Assembly: GCF_003950315.1 (NCBI RefSeq)
Contig: NZ_NGJT01000013.1
Span: 1 to 64,000 of the forward strand
Reading direction: 5' to 3'
DNA length: 64,000 nucleotides
Origin: Vagococcus bubulae
Lineage (GTDB): Bacteria > Bacillota > Bacilli > Lactobacillales > Vagococcaceae
Part shown: positions 16,151-25,759 of the stretch, one piece after another
Position numbering within the stretch: position 1 is the stretch's first letter
Layout of the letters: each line of letters opens with the position of its first letter
The notes under the pieces: model-generated
What the model saw: the letters and a program-made list of their open reading frames with translations, nothing else
What the model was told of the DNA's origin: nothing
Databases searched by the model: none
Program-made: the position numbers and the translations under genes

Positions 16151-16969
16151 ATGAAAAGACAAGATTACAAAAAAATCATGCAACAAAAAAAGAGCATTAA
16201 ATTGTTCACAAAAACTGCTTTATTAGGTGCTTTAAGTATTGGTATGTTTAGCATGACTACCAAAGTAAGCGCAGACCAAGAAGTTGGTCCAATGGAAACT
16301 GATAATGGTTTAATGCCTGCTGATGGTCCTCACCAAGCTCCTGATAATGGTTTAATGCCTGCCGAAGGATCATATGAAACACCTGATAACAGCTTAGTAT
16401 TTGACGAAGATGCTCCTATGACTTCTGATAATGGATTAATGCCTGCTGATGGTCCTCATCAAGCTCCTGATAATGGTTTAATGCCTGCTGATGGATCATA
16501 CGAAACACCTGAAAATGGCTTAGTATTTGATGAGGATGCTCCTATGCCTCCAAATAATGATTTAGTATTTGAAGAAGATGCTCCTATGCCTCCTAACAAT
16601 GATTTAGTATTTGAAGAAGATGCTCCTATGGCACCTGATAATGGTTTGATGGAAGATCCAACTCCTCCAGTAGGTCCAATGGCACCTGATAATGGTCTAA
16701 TGGAAGATCCAACTGCTCCTGGTATTGATTTAATCATTAAACCAAGCACTCCAGAAAATGAATTAGTATCATCTACTGTCAACAAACCTACAGTATCTGA
16801 AGCAATTCAAACAATTGTTGTACCAACAGCTACGACTACTTCAACTACAGCTGCTACATTACCACAAACTGGTGAAACAACTTCAAAAATGGCTACATCT
16901 TTAATCGGATTAGGTCTTTTAGGTTCATCTGCTGTTATTGTCCGCCGTCGTTCAGTTAACGTAAAATAA
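16151..16969 (+). CDS. LPXTG-anchored surface protein with DNGLMP / DEDAPM repeats
   Basis: The 272-residue protein has a signal peptide (about 17-42, ending in VSA), then an acidic Pro/Asn-rich region built of imperfect repeats of APDNGLMPADG, ETPDNxLVFDEDAPM and PPNNDLVFEEDAPM (about 45-190). A Thr-rich stretch precedes LPQTGE (16859-16876), a hydrophobic helix and RRRSVNVK. It is exported by Sec and attached to the wall by sortase. The function is unknown; the low-complexity stalk suggests a surface-decorating role. AGAAGGGG precedes the ATG and a strong terminator follows. Confidence 0.88.
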   Translation: MKRQDYKKIMQQKKSIKLFTKTALLGALSIGMFSMTTKVSADQEVGPMETDNGLMPADGPHQAPDNGLMPAEGSYETPDNSLVFDEDAPMTSDNGLMPADGPHQAPDNGLMPADGSYETPENGLVFDEDAPMPPNNDLVFEEDAPMPPNNDLVFEEDAPMAPDNGLMEDPTPPVGPMAPDNGLMEDPTAPGIDLIIKPSTPENELVSSTVNKPTVSEAIQTIVVPTATTTSTTAATLPQTGETTSKMATSLIGLGLLGSSAVIVRRRSVNVK

Positions 16970-16978
16970 ATATCAAAT

Positions 16979-17014
16979 TAAAAACGCTACTCTTAAAGAG
17001 CAGCGTTTTTTTAA
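16979..17014 (+). terminator. Terminator of the LPXTG gene
   Basis: AAAACGCTACTCTT pairs with AAGAGCAGCGTTTT with one mismatch, followed by further T. It may also serve the opposing HsmA-like gene. Confidence 0.85.
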
Positions 17015-17024
17015 TAACAGTTAG

Positions 17025-17411
17025 TTATATAATCCCCATACCAACAAACATACCTAAAACAAATGAAATAACCCATAAAGTCCAAACACCTAAACTAAAT
17101 TTATGAAACTGTTTTTTTGCTTTTTCAGAGCCTTTTTTATACACAACGATTGCCCAAATCAAATGAAACCCCATCAAAATAAGTGCCGCACCACCAGTAA
17201 TTTGATGCAAGCCAAAAGTTGATCCTGCATTTTCAGAAGCGATTTGATTCATCAAAGCTGTTCCTGTCGAGTCAAATATCAACCCTCCAACAAAAAATAA
17301 AATATGTTTTAATTGAATGGTTCCTGTTCTTCTTTCGCCGAATACTCCTATACTGTATGATATTAAGGCAATAATCATAGCCATACTAGCTAAAATCAAA
17401 TCTTTACTCAT
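17025..17411 (-). CDS. HsmA-like (TIGR03987-like) four-helix membrane protein
   Basis: A 128-residue integral membrane protein with four predicted helices; notable segments are SYSIGVFGERRTG, HILFFVGGLIFDSTGTALM and GFHLIWAIVVY. From memory this matches the HsmA/TIGR03987 family of small Firmicute membrane proteins. The role is not certain, although the operators in front of it look like heme-responsive ones. GAGGGG lies 8 bp before the ATG at 17411; an upstream in-frame extension would run through the operators and is rejected. Confidence 0.65.
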   Translation of the reverse strand: MSKDLILASMAMIIALISYSIGVFGERRTGTIQLKHILFFVGGLIFDSTGTALMNQIASENAGSTFGLHQITGGAALILMGFHLIWAIVVYKKGSEKAKKQFHKFSLGVWTLWVISFVLGMFVGMGII

Positions 17412-17441
17412 TATTTTTTCCCCTCTCATAAATAGTTTAAA

Positions 17442-17460
17442 TAGTGACAAAATGTCACTA
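17442..17460. promoter_or_regulatory. Operator 1, HrtR-like palindrome
   Basis: TAGTGACA-AAA-TGTCACTA, a perfect 8-bp inverted repeat with a 3-bp centre. It lies between the predicted transcription start and the start codon of the HsmA-like gene, centred 31 bp from operator 2. The core TGACA-N3-TGTCA equals the HrtR operator core I recall from Lactococcus. Confidence 0.7.
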
Positions 17461-17467
17461 TAAAAAT

Positions 17468-17496
17468 ATAATAAGTGACAAAGTGTCACTAGTCAA
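17468..17496 (-). promoter_or_regulatory. Promoter of the HsmA-like gene with operator 2 as spacer
   Basis: On the minus strand TTGACT (17496-17491), then a 17-bp spacer that is exactly the palindrome AGTGACA-CTT-TGTCACT (17490-17474), then TATTAT (17473-17468). A repressor bound here would directly block RNA polymerase. Confidence 0.72.
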
Positions 17497-17501
17497 ATAA
17501 A

Positions 17502-17536
17502 AAATAAAATTAGATGCTTTTTCACATCTAATTTTA
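17502..17536 (-). terminator. Terminator of the lipoprotein gene
   Basis: On the minus strand AAAATTAGATG, a short loop and CATCTAATTTT are followed by a T run. Confidence 0.85.
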
Positions 17537-17541
17537 ATTTT

Positions 17542-18693
17542 TTATTTCAACGCTTCCTCTAATTGTTTATATTGTTCATCTGTTAATATTTCTTTATATG
17601 CTTCTAATACTTCTTTTTGAGTTTCTTCTGTAATGGTTCCATTTTCTTTACCTGCTTTTGCTGCTTTAAGAAACTCTGAAAACTCTTCATCAGATATTTT
17701 TGTTGTTTGTTGTCCTGATGTCGTCAATTTATTTATTTCTTCAGAAGAAATAATTTTATCTTTACTTGGTAAAGTAACGGTTTCTTTACTTGATTTTGAA
17801 GATACTTTTCCAGACATGACTAATTTTTTCAGCCCACTATCATTAGTATCTTCTGCTGGTTTCATATTTACTTTAAAATCCATGGTATTTTTTTTAGTAT
17901 CAACTGCTAATTTTACACTCACATCTTTAAACTCTTTAACTAAATCCTCGATTACTGTTTTAGAGTCTGTAGTGTCCATTGTTTTAAATTCATCATTTGA
18001 CTTAATCACTTTATCACTTAATTTAATCATTTCTTTTATTTCATCAAAAGTAAACGTGTGAGTAATCTTATTATCTTTTTTTTCAAATGTTTTAGCATCT
18101 AAACTCTTAATATAAGAAACTACTTCTTTTGCATAAGCTTGATTGAATTTCTCATTTACTGACAATTCTTTTCCTAAATCAGTTAATGTATTTGTCTTGT
18201 TTTGATTTTCTGATAAATCTGAAATATCAATGTATTTTCCTTTTAAAGAATTTAATGTCTCTTGATCCACAGGTGAGGTTTCTCCTGATACACTTTGAAC
18301 GATTTCCATAATTGAAGATAAACTATCAGTTGATAAATACATTTTAGGTGTCTCTTTCATTGAGCCTACCAAAGACATAGGAATACTCATTCCCATTAAA
18401 TCAAATTGGACGTTTGTTTCAACCAAACTGTCCTCTTTACTATCTCTTATATTATGAATACTTATTTTGGTTTCTTTTAATTGAGTGACCAACATGTTTA
18501 CCATTGGATTTTGACTATTTTCTGTCGTCATTTCTATATCAGATAAACTAATATCCACTGTCATATCATTATTTTTCTTATTGTTGACGGACTCCATTCT
18601 TCCCACAAACTCGTCTGCCGTTTTACCTGTACACCCAACAAGACCTAGCCCCACTGTAAACAATATCATCATTTTAACAACTCTTTTTTTCAT
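17542..18693 (-). CDS. Lipoprotein of unknown function
   Basis: The protein has about 383 residues with a signal peptide and lipobox LVGC, so it is anchored outside the membrane. The mature part has a repeated strand-rich layout (MTVDISLSDIEM, then ISIHNIRDSKED, MDFKVNMKPAED) like the LolA-like beta-sheet lipoproteins of Firmicutes, and a helical C-terminus (about 335-383). The family is not firmly recognised. GGAGG lies five bases before the ATG at 18693, which I prefer over the ATG within the ribosome-binding site at 18705. It is monocistronic. Confidence 0.78.
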   Translation of the reverse strand: MKKRVVKMMILFTVGLGLVGCTGKTADEFVGRMESVNNKKNNDMTVDISLSDIEMTTENSQNPMVNMLVTQLKETKISIHNIRDSKEDSLVETNVQFDLMGMSIPMSLVGSMKETPKMYLSTDSLSSIMEIVQSVSGETSPVDQETLNSLKGKYIDISDLSENQNKTNTLTDLGKELSVNEKFNQAYAKEVVSYIKSLDAKTFEKKDNKITHTFTFDEIKEMIKLSDKVIKSNDEFKTMDTTDSKTVIEDLVKEFKDVSVKLAVDTKKNTMDFKVNMKPAEDTNDSGLKKLVMSGKVSSKSSKETVTLPSKDKIISSEEINKLTTSGQQTTKISDEEFSEFLKAAKAGKENGTITEETQKEVLEAYKEILTDEQYKQLEEALK

Positions 18694-18816
18694 AAACTCC
18701 TCCATATGTTTCCTGTTTTTTTAATGCTATTTAATTATAACAAACATTCACTATAAAATCTCTGTTTTATTTAAACCCATTTATTGTAATAAAAATAGAT
18801 TATGAAAGGCTTTCAT

Positions 18817-18844
18817 TTGAATTTTTTAGGTATTTTGATATATA
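18817..18844 (+). promoter_or_regulatory. Putative promoter of csbD
   Basis: TTGAAT (18817-18822), 16 bp, TATATA (18839-18844), 37 bp before the start codon. Confidence 0.5.
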
Positions 18845-18880
18845 GTTAAGATACATTCATAGAAATAGGAGGAATTTAAC

Positions 18881-19090
18881 ATGACTGATACAGGTAAAGT
18901 TGATAAAGCGGTAGGTAAAGTAGAAGAAACTGCAGGTGACGTTACAAATAATGACAAGTTAAAACATAAAGGTCTTTTAAAACAAGCTGAAGGCAAAGTA
19001 AAAGAAGTATCCTCTGAGATTAAAGAAAAAACAGAAGAAGTTGTTGATGATGTAAAAGACAAATTCAAAAAACATGAAGACAAAAAATAA
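18881..19090 (+). CDS. CsbD-family stress protein
   Basis: A 69-residue, very hydrophilic, Lys/Glu-rich protein with the CsbD pattern: GKVDKAVGKVEETAGDVTNN followed by LKHKGLLKQAEGKVKE and a helical charged tail. CsbD-like proteins are small cytoplasmic proteins induced by general stress in many bacteria; their mechanism is unclear. AGGAGG precedes the ATG. It is monocistronic with its own terminator. Confidence 0.9.
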   Translation: MTDTGKVDKAVGKVEETAGDVTNNDKLKHKGLLKQAEGKVKEVSSEIKEKTEEVVDDVKDKFKKHEDKK

Positions 19091-19100
19091 AATCATATCT

Positions 19101-19137
19101 AGATGAATCTTATAAATGAGATTCATCTTTTTTTATT
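19101..19137 (+). terminator. Terminator of csbD
   Basis: The stem AGATGAATCT / AGATTCATCT with an 8-base loop is followed by a T run. Confidence 0.92.
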
Positions 19138-19256
19138 GTTTTATAACTAATCATTAATCATCCAATAACATCATTTTACATATATTATGTTTTTTTATAA
19201 AATAAAAATAGACATATTTTACTTTTATATGTTAAAAAATAAAAGGAGCGAAAATC

Positions 19257-19742
19257 ATGAAAATTATTATGGGAGCAGATCCTTCTGGCTTAGCTTTAAA
19301 AAATGATGTGAAAAAACATTTACTATCAAAAGGATTGGATGTAACAGATATTACCGAAAATAATGAACAGGCATACTATTCAGTTGGTTTTGAAGTTGGA
19401 AAAGCCATAGCCAATCAAGAATATGATCGTGGATTTATTTTTTGTGGAACTGGCATGGGTGTGAACATTATCGCAAATAAATTTACTGGTGTCTATTCTG
19501 CCTTGTGTGAAAGTATTGAAACAGCTACTTTATCAAGAAAAATCAATAATGCGAATGTACTGGCAATGGGTGGTTTGCTTATAACACCCTATCTCGCAAA
19601 AGAAATGGCAGATGCCTTTTTAAATACTGATTTTTCGTATGGTTTTTCTGAAGGAAGTCCTGAATACTTGCAATCAGCATATAAAACGATTCAACGTCTT
19701 GAACCAACCATTTTAGAGGAAAATAACTCTCTTAAAAGATAA
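19257..19742 (+). CDS. RpiB/LacA/LacB-family sugar-phosphate isomerase
   Basis: The 161-residue protein aligns by eye with ribose-5-phosphate isomerase B and galactose-6-phosphate isomerase subunits: MKIIMGADPSG at the start, FIFCGTGMGVNIIANK with the catalytic Cys near residue 65, and INNANVLAMGG. The usual DHAG after the first strand is replaced by DPSG, removing a conserved His, so the substrate may differ from ribose 5-phosphate. It has no sugar operon neighbours. AAAGGAG precedes the ATG. Confidence 0.85.
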   Translation: MKIIMGADPSGLALKNDVKKHLLSKGLDVTDITENNEQAYYSVGFEVGKAIANQEYDRGFIFCGTGMGVNIIANKFTGVYSALCESIETATLSRKINNANVLAMGGLLITPYLAKEMADAFLNTDFSYGFSEGSPEYLQSAYKTIQRLEPTILEENNSLKR

Positions 19743-19751
19743 TTGACTTTT

Positions 19752-19797
19752 AGAACTTATCCAAATCATTTTGTTTATTTGGATAAGTTCTATTTAT
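19752..19797 (+). terminator. Terminator of the RpiB-like gene
   Basis: A perfect 15-bp stem, 19752-19766 with 19777-19791, with a T-rich tail. Confidence 0.88.
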
Positions 19798-19836
19798 TCC
19801 TGTAAAGTACTTCTCATTGGCGAACAAAAAAAAGGG

Positions 19837-20078
19837 TGTGGATAGTTTTAGTTATCCACATAAAAGTTTTTCACATTAAAAAGATTAATTTTTCAAGGTT
19901 TTAAAAACTTATACACATTGTCCACAGACTTATCCACAGGTTTTACATTATCTTTACACACGAACAGCTATTTTCACTTAATTTACCTAAAATTTAAAGT
20001 CGATATTATCAACCTATATAGATAATAAAACTGTCTATTAAAAAGTTATGCACACTTGTCCACAGAAAATGTGGACAA
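19837..20078. other. DnaA-box cluster in a gene-free region
   Basis: In a gene-free stretch of about 470 bp, TTATCCACA occurs at 19852 and 19930. Permitted variants are TTTTTCACA at 19867, TTATACACA at 19909 and TTATGCACA at 20046. One-mismatch forms are TTGTCCACA at 19918, 20056 and (reverse) 20070, and reverse CTATCCACA at 19837. The DNA between is AT-rich. Neither dnaA, dnaN nor a plasmid replication gene is near. It could titrate DnaA or affect initiation control, like DnaA-box clusters in Bacillus or datA in E. coli. Confidence 0.75.
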
Positions 20079-20213
20079 CTTTATTAAGTTAAGCCACTTT
20101 TTTATAAGAACTTATGGTTTATCTAGCTTATCCAATTTTTTTTGTTATAATAAAAGTTAGTTTATTGATAAGTATTATTAATAACATGTTGAAAAAGAAA
20201 GAAGGAAATCCAC

Positions 20214-22553
20214 ATGCTTGAGTTAAAGAACATCAAAAAATACTACACGGTTGGTGGCACAACAACAAAAGCACTTGACGGTGTATCTGTATCATTTAGA
20301 CGGCAAGAATTTGTTGCCATTTTAGGAGCAAGTGGTTCTGGGAAAACTACTTTACTAAATGTCATTGGTGGACTCGATAATTATGATTCTGGTGACATGA
20401 TTATTGATGGAAAATCCACTAAAGATTTCAAAGATGGTGATTGGGATGCTTATCGAAATAATTCGATTGGTTTTGTGTTCCAAAGTTATAACCTGATTAG
20501 TCATCTTGGGATTATTGAGAACGTCGAACTTGGTATGACGCTCAGTGGTGTATCAAAAGAAGAAAAAAGACAACATGCCACAGCTGCACTAGAACGAGTT
20601 GGACTGGCTGAACACATGCACAAAAAGCCAAATCAATTATCTGGTGGACAAATGCAACGTGTCGCAATCGCTAGAGCCCTCGCCAATGATCCTGATATTT
20701 TATTATGTGACGAACCCACTGGTGCATTAGACACTGAAACTAGTCTACAAATCATGAATTTAATCAAAGAGCTATCTAAAGAAAAATTAGTTGTTATGGT
20801 GACACATAATCCAGAATTAGCTTACGATTACGCTGATCGTATCATTGAGTTTTCTGATGGAAAAATAAAAAATGACTCTAATCCCTATACCGAAGAAACT
20901 CACGAAAATGAATTTAAATTAAAACGAACTAAAATGAGTTTTTTCACTGCATTAAAACTATCCTTCAATAACTTGCGTACAAAAAAAGGTAGAACCCTAC
21001 TAACAGCGTTTGCCTCAAGTATCGGAATTATTAGTATTGGGATTGTGTTATCTTTATCTAATGGCTTTCAAAAGCAAATTGATAAAACACAAACAGAAAC
21101 ACTGTCGAAGTTTCCTATTACTATTTCACAAGTTACAACAGATCAAACCATGAATCAAAAAAATGCTTTAGGTAGTGATAAAGGTTCTTATTCTAAGAAA
21201 AAAGAAGTCACACCGAAACAAAGCGAACAAGATAAAGCACAACATGTTAATAATATTAATCAAGACTATGTGGACTATATTAAAAACATCGATCCTGCTT
21301 TAACAAATAGTATTGGTTACTCAAGAACGGTGGCTATGAATATTTTAGGGGATGTCAATGGCGATATTAAACCGATTAGTTTTTCAAATACTGCGCCAAA
21401 TAGTGGTAATTCTATGGAAGCGGCCATGTCTTCCATGACTGGCATTGGTATTTCATCTTTTCCAACAAAACTTAACAATGACTCAAAAGACTTTTTAAAA
21501 GAAAACTATAATGTCATTGCGGGAGATTATCCATCCTCTGCAACTGATGTTGTGTTAATTGTTGATAAACAAAATGCAACGAATATTAATGCTTTAAAAA
21601 ATATTGGGTTAGACGTCAAAGAAAATGAGCCCTTACCATTTGACGATATTGTGGGGAAAGAATTTAAATTAATTTCTAACAATGAGTATTATCAAAAAAT
21701 CCCAACTGGTAATTTCATTCCAAATACAGATTATAAAAAAATGTATGATAACACTAATAATACCACCATTCGTGTGAGTGGGATTTTACGTGTCAAAGCA
21801 TCGTCTAACATGAATTTACTCTCACCTGGTTTTGCTTATAGCAATGATTTAACTGCAAAAATTGTCGAAGAAAATGAACAATCGGATATTGTCAAAGCTC
21901 AACGTGATAGTAATAAAAACGTGATGAACAATGAGTCTCTTGATGCGCAAGCTAAAGATAACCTACTTGCCTATCTTGGAGGAACTAGTATCCCCTCAAG
22001 TATTTTAATTTATCCAAATAACTTTAGTGATAAAGAACAAATTCTAACCTATCTAGACAAATACAATAAAGGAAAAGATAAAAAAGATCGGATTTTATAC
22101 ACTGATTTAGCTGGTACTATGACACAACTAACTGGTGGCCTAATGGATGCGATAACTTATGTTCTAATTGCCTTTGCGGGAATTTCACTTGTTACTAGTA
22201 TGATTATGATTGGTATCATCACTTATACCTCTGTTCTTGAAAGAACAAAAGAAATTGGTGTCTTAAAGGCTTTAGGGGCTAGAAAAAAGGATATCACACG
22301 TGTATTTGATGCTGAAACCTGTATTTTAGGTATCGCCTCTGGTTCATTAGGTGTTCTGATTGCTTATGCTGCCACGTTTCCTATCAATAATTTATTATAT
22401 AAATTAACTGACTTAAAAAATGTGGCACAACTAAATCCAAAACATGCGTTGATTTTAGTCATTATTTCAACTATTTTAACCATGCTTGGTGGTCATATCC
22501 CAGCAAAAATCGCAGCGAAAAAAGATGCGGCTATTGCTTTACGTGCCGATTAA
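20214..22553 (+). CDS. MacB-like ABC transporter, fused ATPase and FtsX-type permease
   Basis: The 779-residue protein starts with an ABC ATPase (Walker A GASGSGKTT, signature LSGGQMQR, Walker B ILLCDEPTGALD, His in MVTHN). A first membrane helix lies at about 250-280, followed by a large extracellular domain (about 285-640) and three C-terminal helices of the FtsX fold (about 645-770). One chain thus carries both functions of a MacB-type mechanotransmitter, likely exporting or relieving peptides or lipids. GAAGGAAA precedes the ATG. It is monocistronic with a strong terminator. Confidence 0.9.
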   Translation: MLELKNIKKYYTVGGTTTKALDGVSVSFRRQEFVAILGASGSGKTTLLNVIGGLDNYDSGDMIIDGKSTKDFKDGDWDAYRNNSIGFVFQSYNLISHLGIIENVELGMTLSGVSKEEKRQHATAALERVGLAEHMHKKPNQLSGGQMQRVAIARALANDPDILLCDEPTGALDTETSLQIMNLIKELSKEKLVVMVTHNPELAYDYADRIIEFSDGKIKNDSNPYTEETHENEFKLKRTKMSFFTALKLSFNNLRTKKGRTLLTAFASSIGIISIGIVLSLSNGFQKQIDKTQTETLSKFPITISQVTTDQTMNQKNALGSDKGSYSKKKEVTPKQSEQDKAQHVNNINQDYVDYIKNIDPALTNSIGYSRTVAMNILGDVNGDIKPISFSNTAPNSGNSMEAAMSSMTGIGISSFPTKLNNDSKDFLKENYNVIAGDYPSSATDVVLIVDKQNATNINALKNIGLDVKENEPLPFDDIVGKEFKLISNNEYYQKIPTGNFIPNTDYKKMYDNTNNTTIRVSGILRVKASSNMNLLSPGFAYSNDLTAKIVEENEQSDIVKAQRDSNKNVMNNESLDAQAKDNLLAYLGGTSIPSSILIYPNNFSDKEQILTYLDKYNKGKDKKDRILYTDLAGTMTQLTGGLMDAITYVLIAFAGISLVTSMIMIGIITYTSVLERTKEIGVLKALGARKKDITRVFDAETCILGIASGSLGVLIAYAATFPINNLLYKLTDLKNVAQLNPKHALILVIISTILTMLGGHIPAKIAAKKDAAIALRAD

Positions 22554-22564
22554 TGAATCCATAC

Positions 22565-22600
22565 TAAAAGAGTCCTCTCATTAAGGGACTCTTTTTTTTA
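22565..22600 (+). terminator. Terminator of the MacB-like gene
   Basis: AAAAGAGTCC pairs with GGACTCTTTT, followed by further T. Confidence 0.9.
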
Positions 22601-22653
22601 TGTGATTTATTTTTTTCATATTTTATGTTATAACCTTTATAAAGGAGTATCTC

Positions 22654-23448
22654 ATGAAAAAGAAAAAATACTTATTATTTATACTGTTAAGTTGTTTTTG
22701 TGTTCTATTAGTTATATTCTTGCAATCTTACTCACATAAGCAAATCATAAATAAAATATACTCTCATAGAGGAGCCAGTGGAGAAGAAATAGAACATAGC
22801 TTCCAAGCTTATTATTTAGCTTTATTATATGGATCACGTAATATTGAACAAGACTTAGTCACCTCAAAAGATGGTACATTATATGTGTCTCACGATGATA
22901 GTGCTAAACGCCTGACAGGTGTCGACCGATTATACTCAGAAATGACAGATGACGAAATTAATCACTTAGAAACTAACAATCATCAGCATATTTTACGTTT
23001 ACAAGACGTCTTTGACCGTTATAAAAAAACAACTCATTATGTCATTGAACTAAAAGAAAATGACAAACAAGTCGATTTATTTGAAAAGATTATTAAACAA
23101 AACAATATGGAAAAACAAGTGACTGTCCAGGCAAGGACGTTAACTAGTTTAGAAAAAATTAAACGCACCTTCCCTAATATGAAGACGCTCGTATTAGCGA
23201 AAGATGAATTAGAAGCTAAAAATGCCTGTCGTATGGATTACGTGGATATCGTTTCCTTACATTCTAAATTTATGTCTAAAGACATTATTCAGATGATTCA
23301 TGATGCTAATAAACAAGCTAATTTTTGGACGTTAAACAGTATGGATGATATCAACAAAGCTATTGATCTAGGAGCAGATTCTTATTTTACAAACTATACG
23401 GCAAAAGCCATTGAACTCGAAAAAGACGCACGGTCGTTTTTTCATTAA
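22654..23448 (+). CDS. Glycerophosphodiester phosphodiesterase-family protein, membrane-anchored
   Basis: The 264-residue protein has an N-terminal membrane helix (about 5-23) and then a GDPD TIM-barrel. YSHRGASGEE supplies the catalytic His-Arg, IEQDLVTSKDG the Glu/Asp metal ligands, and YVSHDDSAKR the second His. ELKE and the late FWTLNS strand also fit. The usual PENT after HRG is changed to an EIEHS form. It would hydrolyse glycerophosphodiesters or lipoteichoic-acid-like polymers at the outer membrane face. AAAGGAG precedes the ATG. Confidence 0.87.
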   Translation: MKKKKYLLFILLSCFCVLLVIFLQSYSHKQIINKIYSHRGASGEEIEHSFQAYYLALLYGSRNIEQDLVTSKDGTLYVSHDDSAKRLTGVDRLYSEMTDDEINHLETNNHQHILRLQDVFDRYKKTTHYVIELKENDKQVDLFEKIIKQNNMEKQVTVQARTLTSLEKIKRTFPNMKTLVLAKDELEAKNACRMDYVDIVSLHSKFMSKDIIQMIHDANKQANFWTLNSMDDINKAIDLGADSYFTNYTAKAIELEKDARSFFH

Positions 23449-23492
23449 AATAACCCCATCAGACGAATATCGTTTGACGGGGTTATTTTTTC
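23447..23492. terminator. Bidirectional terminator
   Basis: AATAACCCC and GGGGTTATT frame an imperfect stem with T runs on both sides, between the GDPD gene and the convergent pepV. Confidence 0.85.
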
Positions 23493-24926
<1,434 letters not shown>

Positions 24927-24986
24927 TTACTTTATCATATCATTTTTTCATTCTTTTAGATAATATATTTTAATATTTAAGCTAGT

Positions 24987-25709
24987 TTATTCGTTATTTT
25001 TTAACTTTTCCTTCTCTATTTCAGTTAATGTACGATACTTTCCTTGAGCCAAATTTTCATCTAATTTAAGATTAGCCATTTCAAGCCTTTCAAGCTCTAT
25101 CACTTTTTTTCCAACAGCATCTACCATACGTTTGACTTGATGATATTTTCCTTCCATAATTTCTAATTGAATGATACTTTGTTCTTTTTTCTCATCAATA
25201 GATAAGATGGTTAACTTAGCGGGTAGACACTCATCCCCATCTAAGCGAATCACTCCCTTAGAAAAAATATCGATATCTTCATCTGTCATTTTTCCTTGAA
25301 CCAATGCTTGATACAATTTAGGAACTTTCTTTTTAGGAGACAATAGTTCATGAGCCAATGCCCCATCATTCGTCAATAATAACAGCCCCGTTGTATCTTT
25401 ATCTAAGCGTCCAACAGGAAATAATCCTTTTTTATAGTCTTCTTTTTTAATTAAATCAATAACTGTTCGAGATGAAGTATCTTCTGTTGCTGAGATAACA
25501 CCTTTAGGCTTATTCAACATATAATAGACAAATTTTTCATACAGGATATTTTCCCCGTCAACACAAACACTATCACTCAGCTCATCCACTAAATATTTTG
25601 CTTCTTTTACCACTTCGCCATTTACTGTCACTCGCTTTTTCTTTAGTAACTCTTTCACTTCTTTACGACTACCAAATCCTGTGTGACTTAAAAATTTATC
25701 TAACCGCAT
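24987..25709 (-). CDS. rsuA: RsuA-family 16S rRNA pseudouridine synthase
   Basis: The 240-residue protein has an N-terminal S4 RNA-binding domain (MRLDKFLSHTGFGSRKEVKE) and a pseudouridine synthase core with the catalytic motif GRLDKDTTGLLLLTNDG and the later GKYHQVKRM. The family isomerises a uridine in 16S rRNA (position 516 in E. coli). AGGAG precedes the ATG at 25709. It follows the flippase gene by 50 bp with a weak hairpin between. Confidence 0.92.
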   Translation of the reverse strand: MRLDKFLSHTGFGSRKEVKELLKKKRVTVNGEVVKEAKYLVDELSDSVCVDGENILYEKFVYYMLNKPKGVISATEDTSSRTVIDLIKKEDYKKGLFPVGRLDKDTTGLLLLTNDGALAHELLSPKKKVPKLYQALVQGKMTDEDIDIFSKGVIRLDGDECLPAKLTILSIDEKKEQSIIQLEIMEGKYHQVKRMVDAVGKKVIELERLEMANLKLDENLAQGKYRTLTEIEKEKLKNNE

Positions 25710-25730
25710 CTTTTTTCTCCTAATGAAAGA

Positions 25731-25757
25731 AAGAACACCTAAATAGATGTTCTTCCT
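25731..25757 (-). terminator. Weak hairpin between the flippase and rsuA genes
   Basis: On the minus strand AAGAACA pairs with TGTTCTT and is followed by TCTTTC; it may reduce read-through into rsuA. Confidence 0.45.
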
Positions 25758-25759
25758 GT

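Noticed and set aside
19837-20078. The chromosomal oriC itself
   Set aside because: dnaA, dnaN, rpmH or rnpA are not adjacent and the strand layout shows no clear bidirectional switch at this point. I therefore call it an ectopic cluster.
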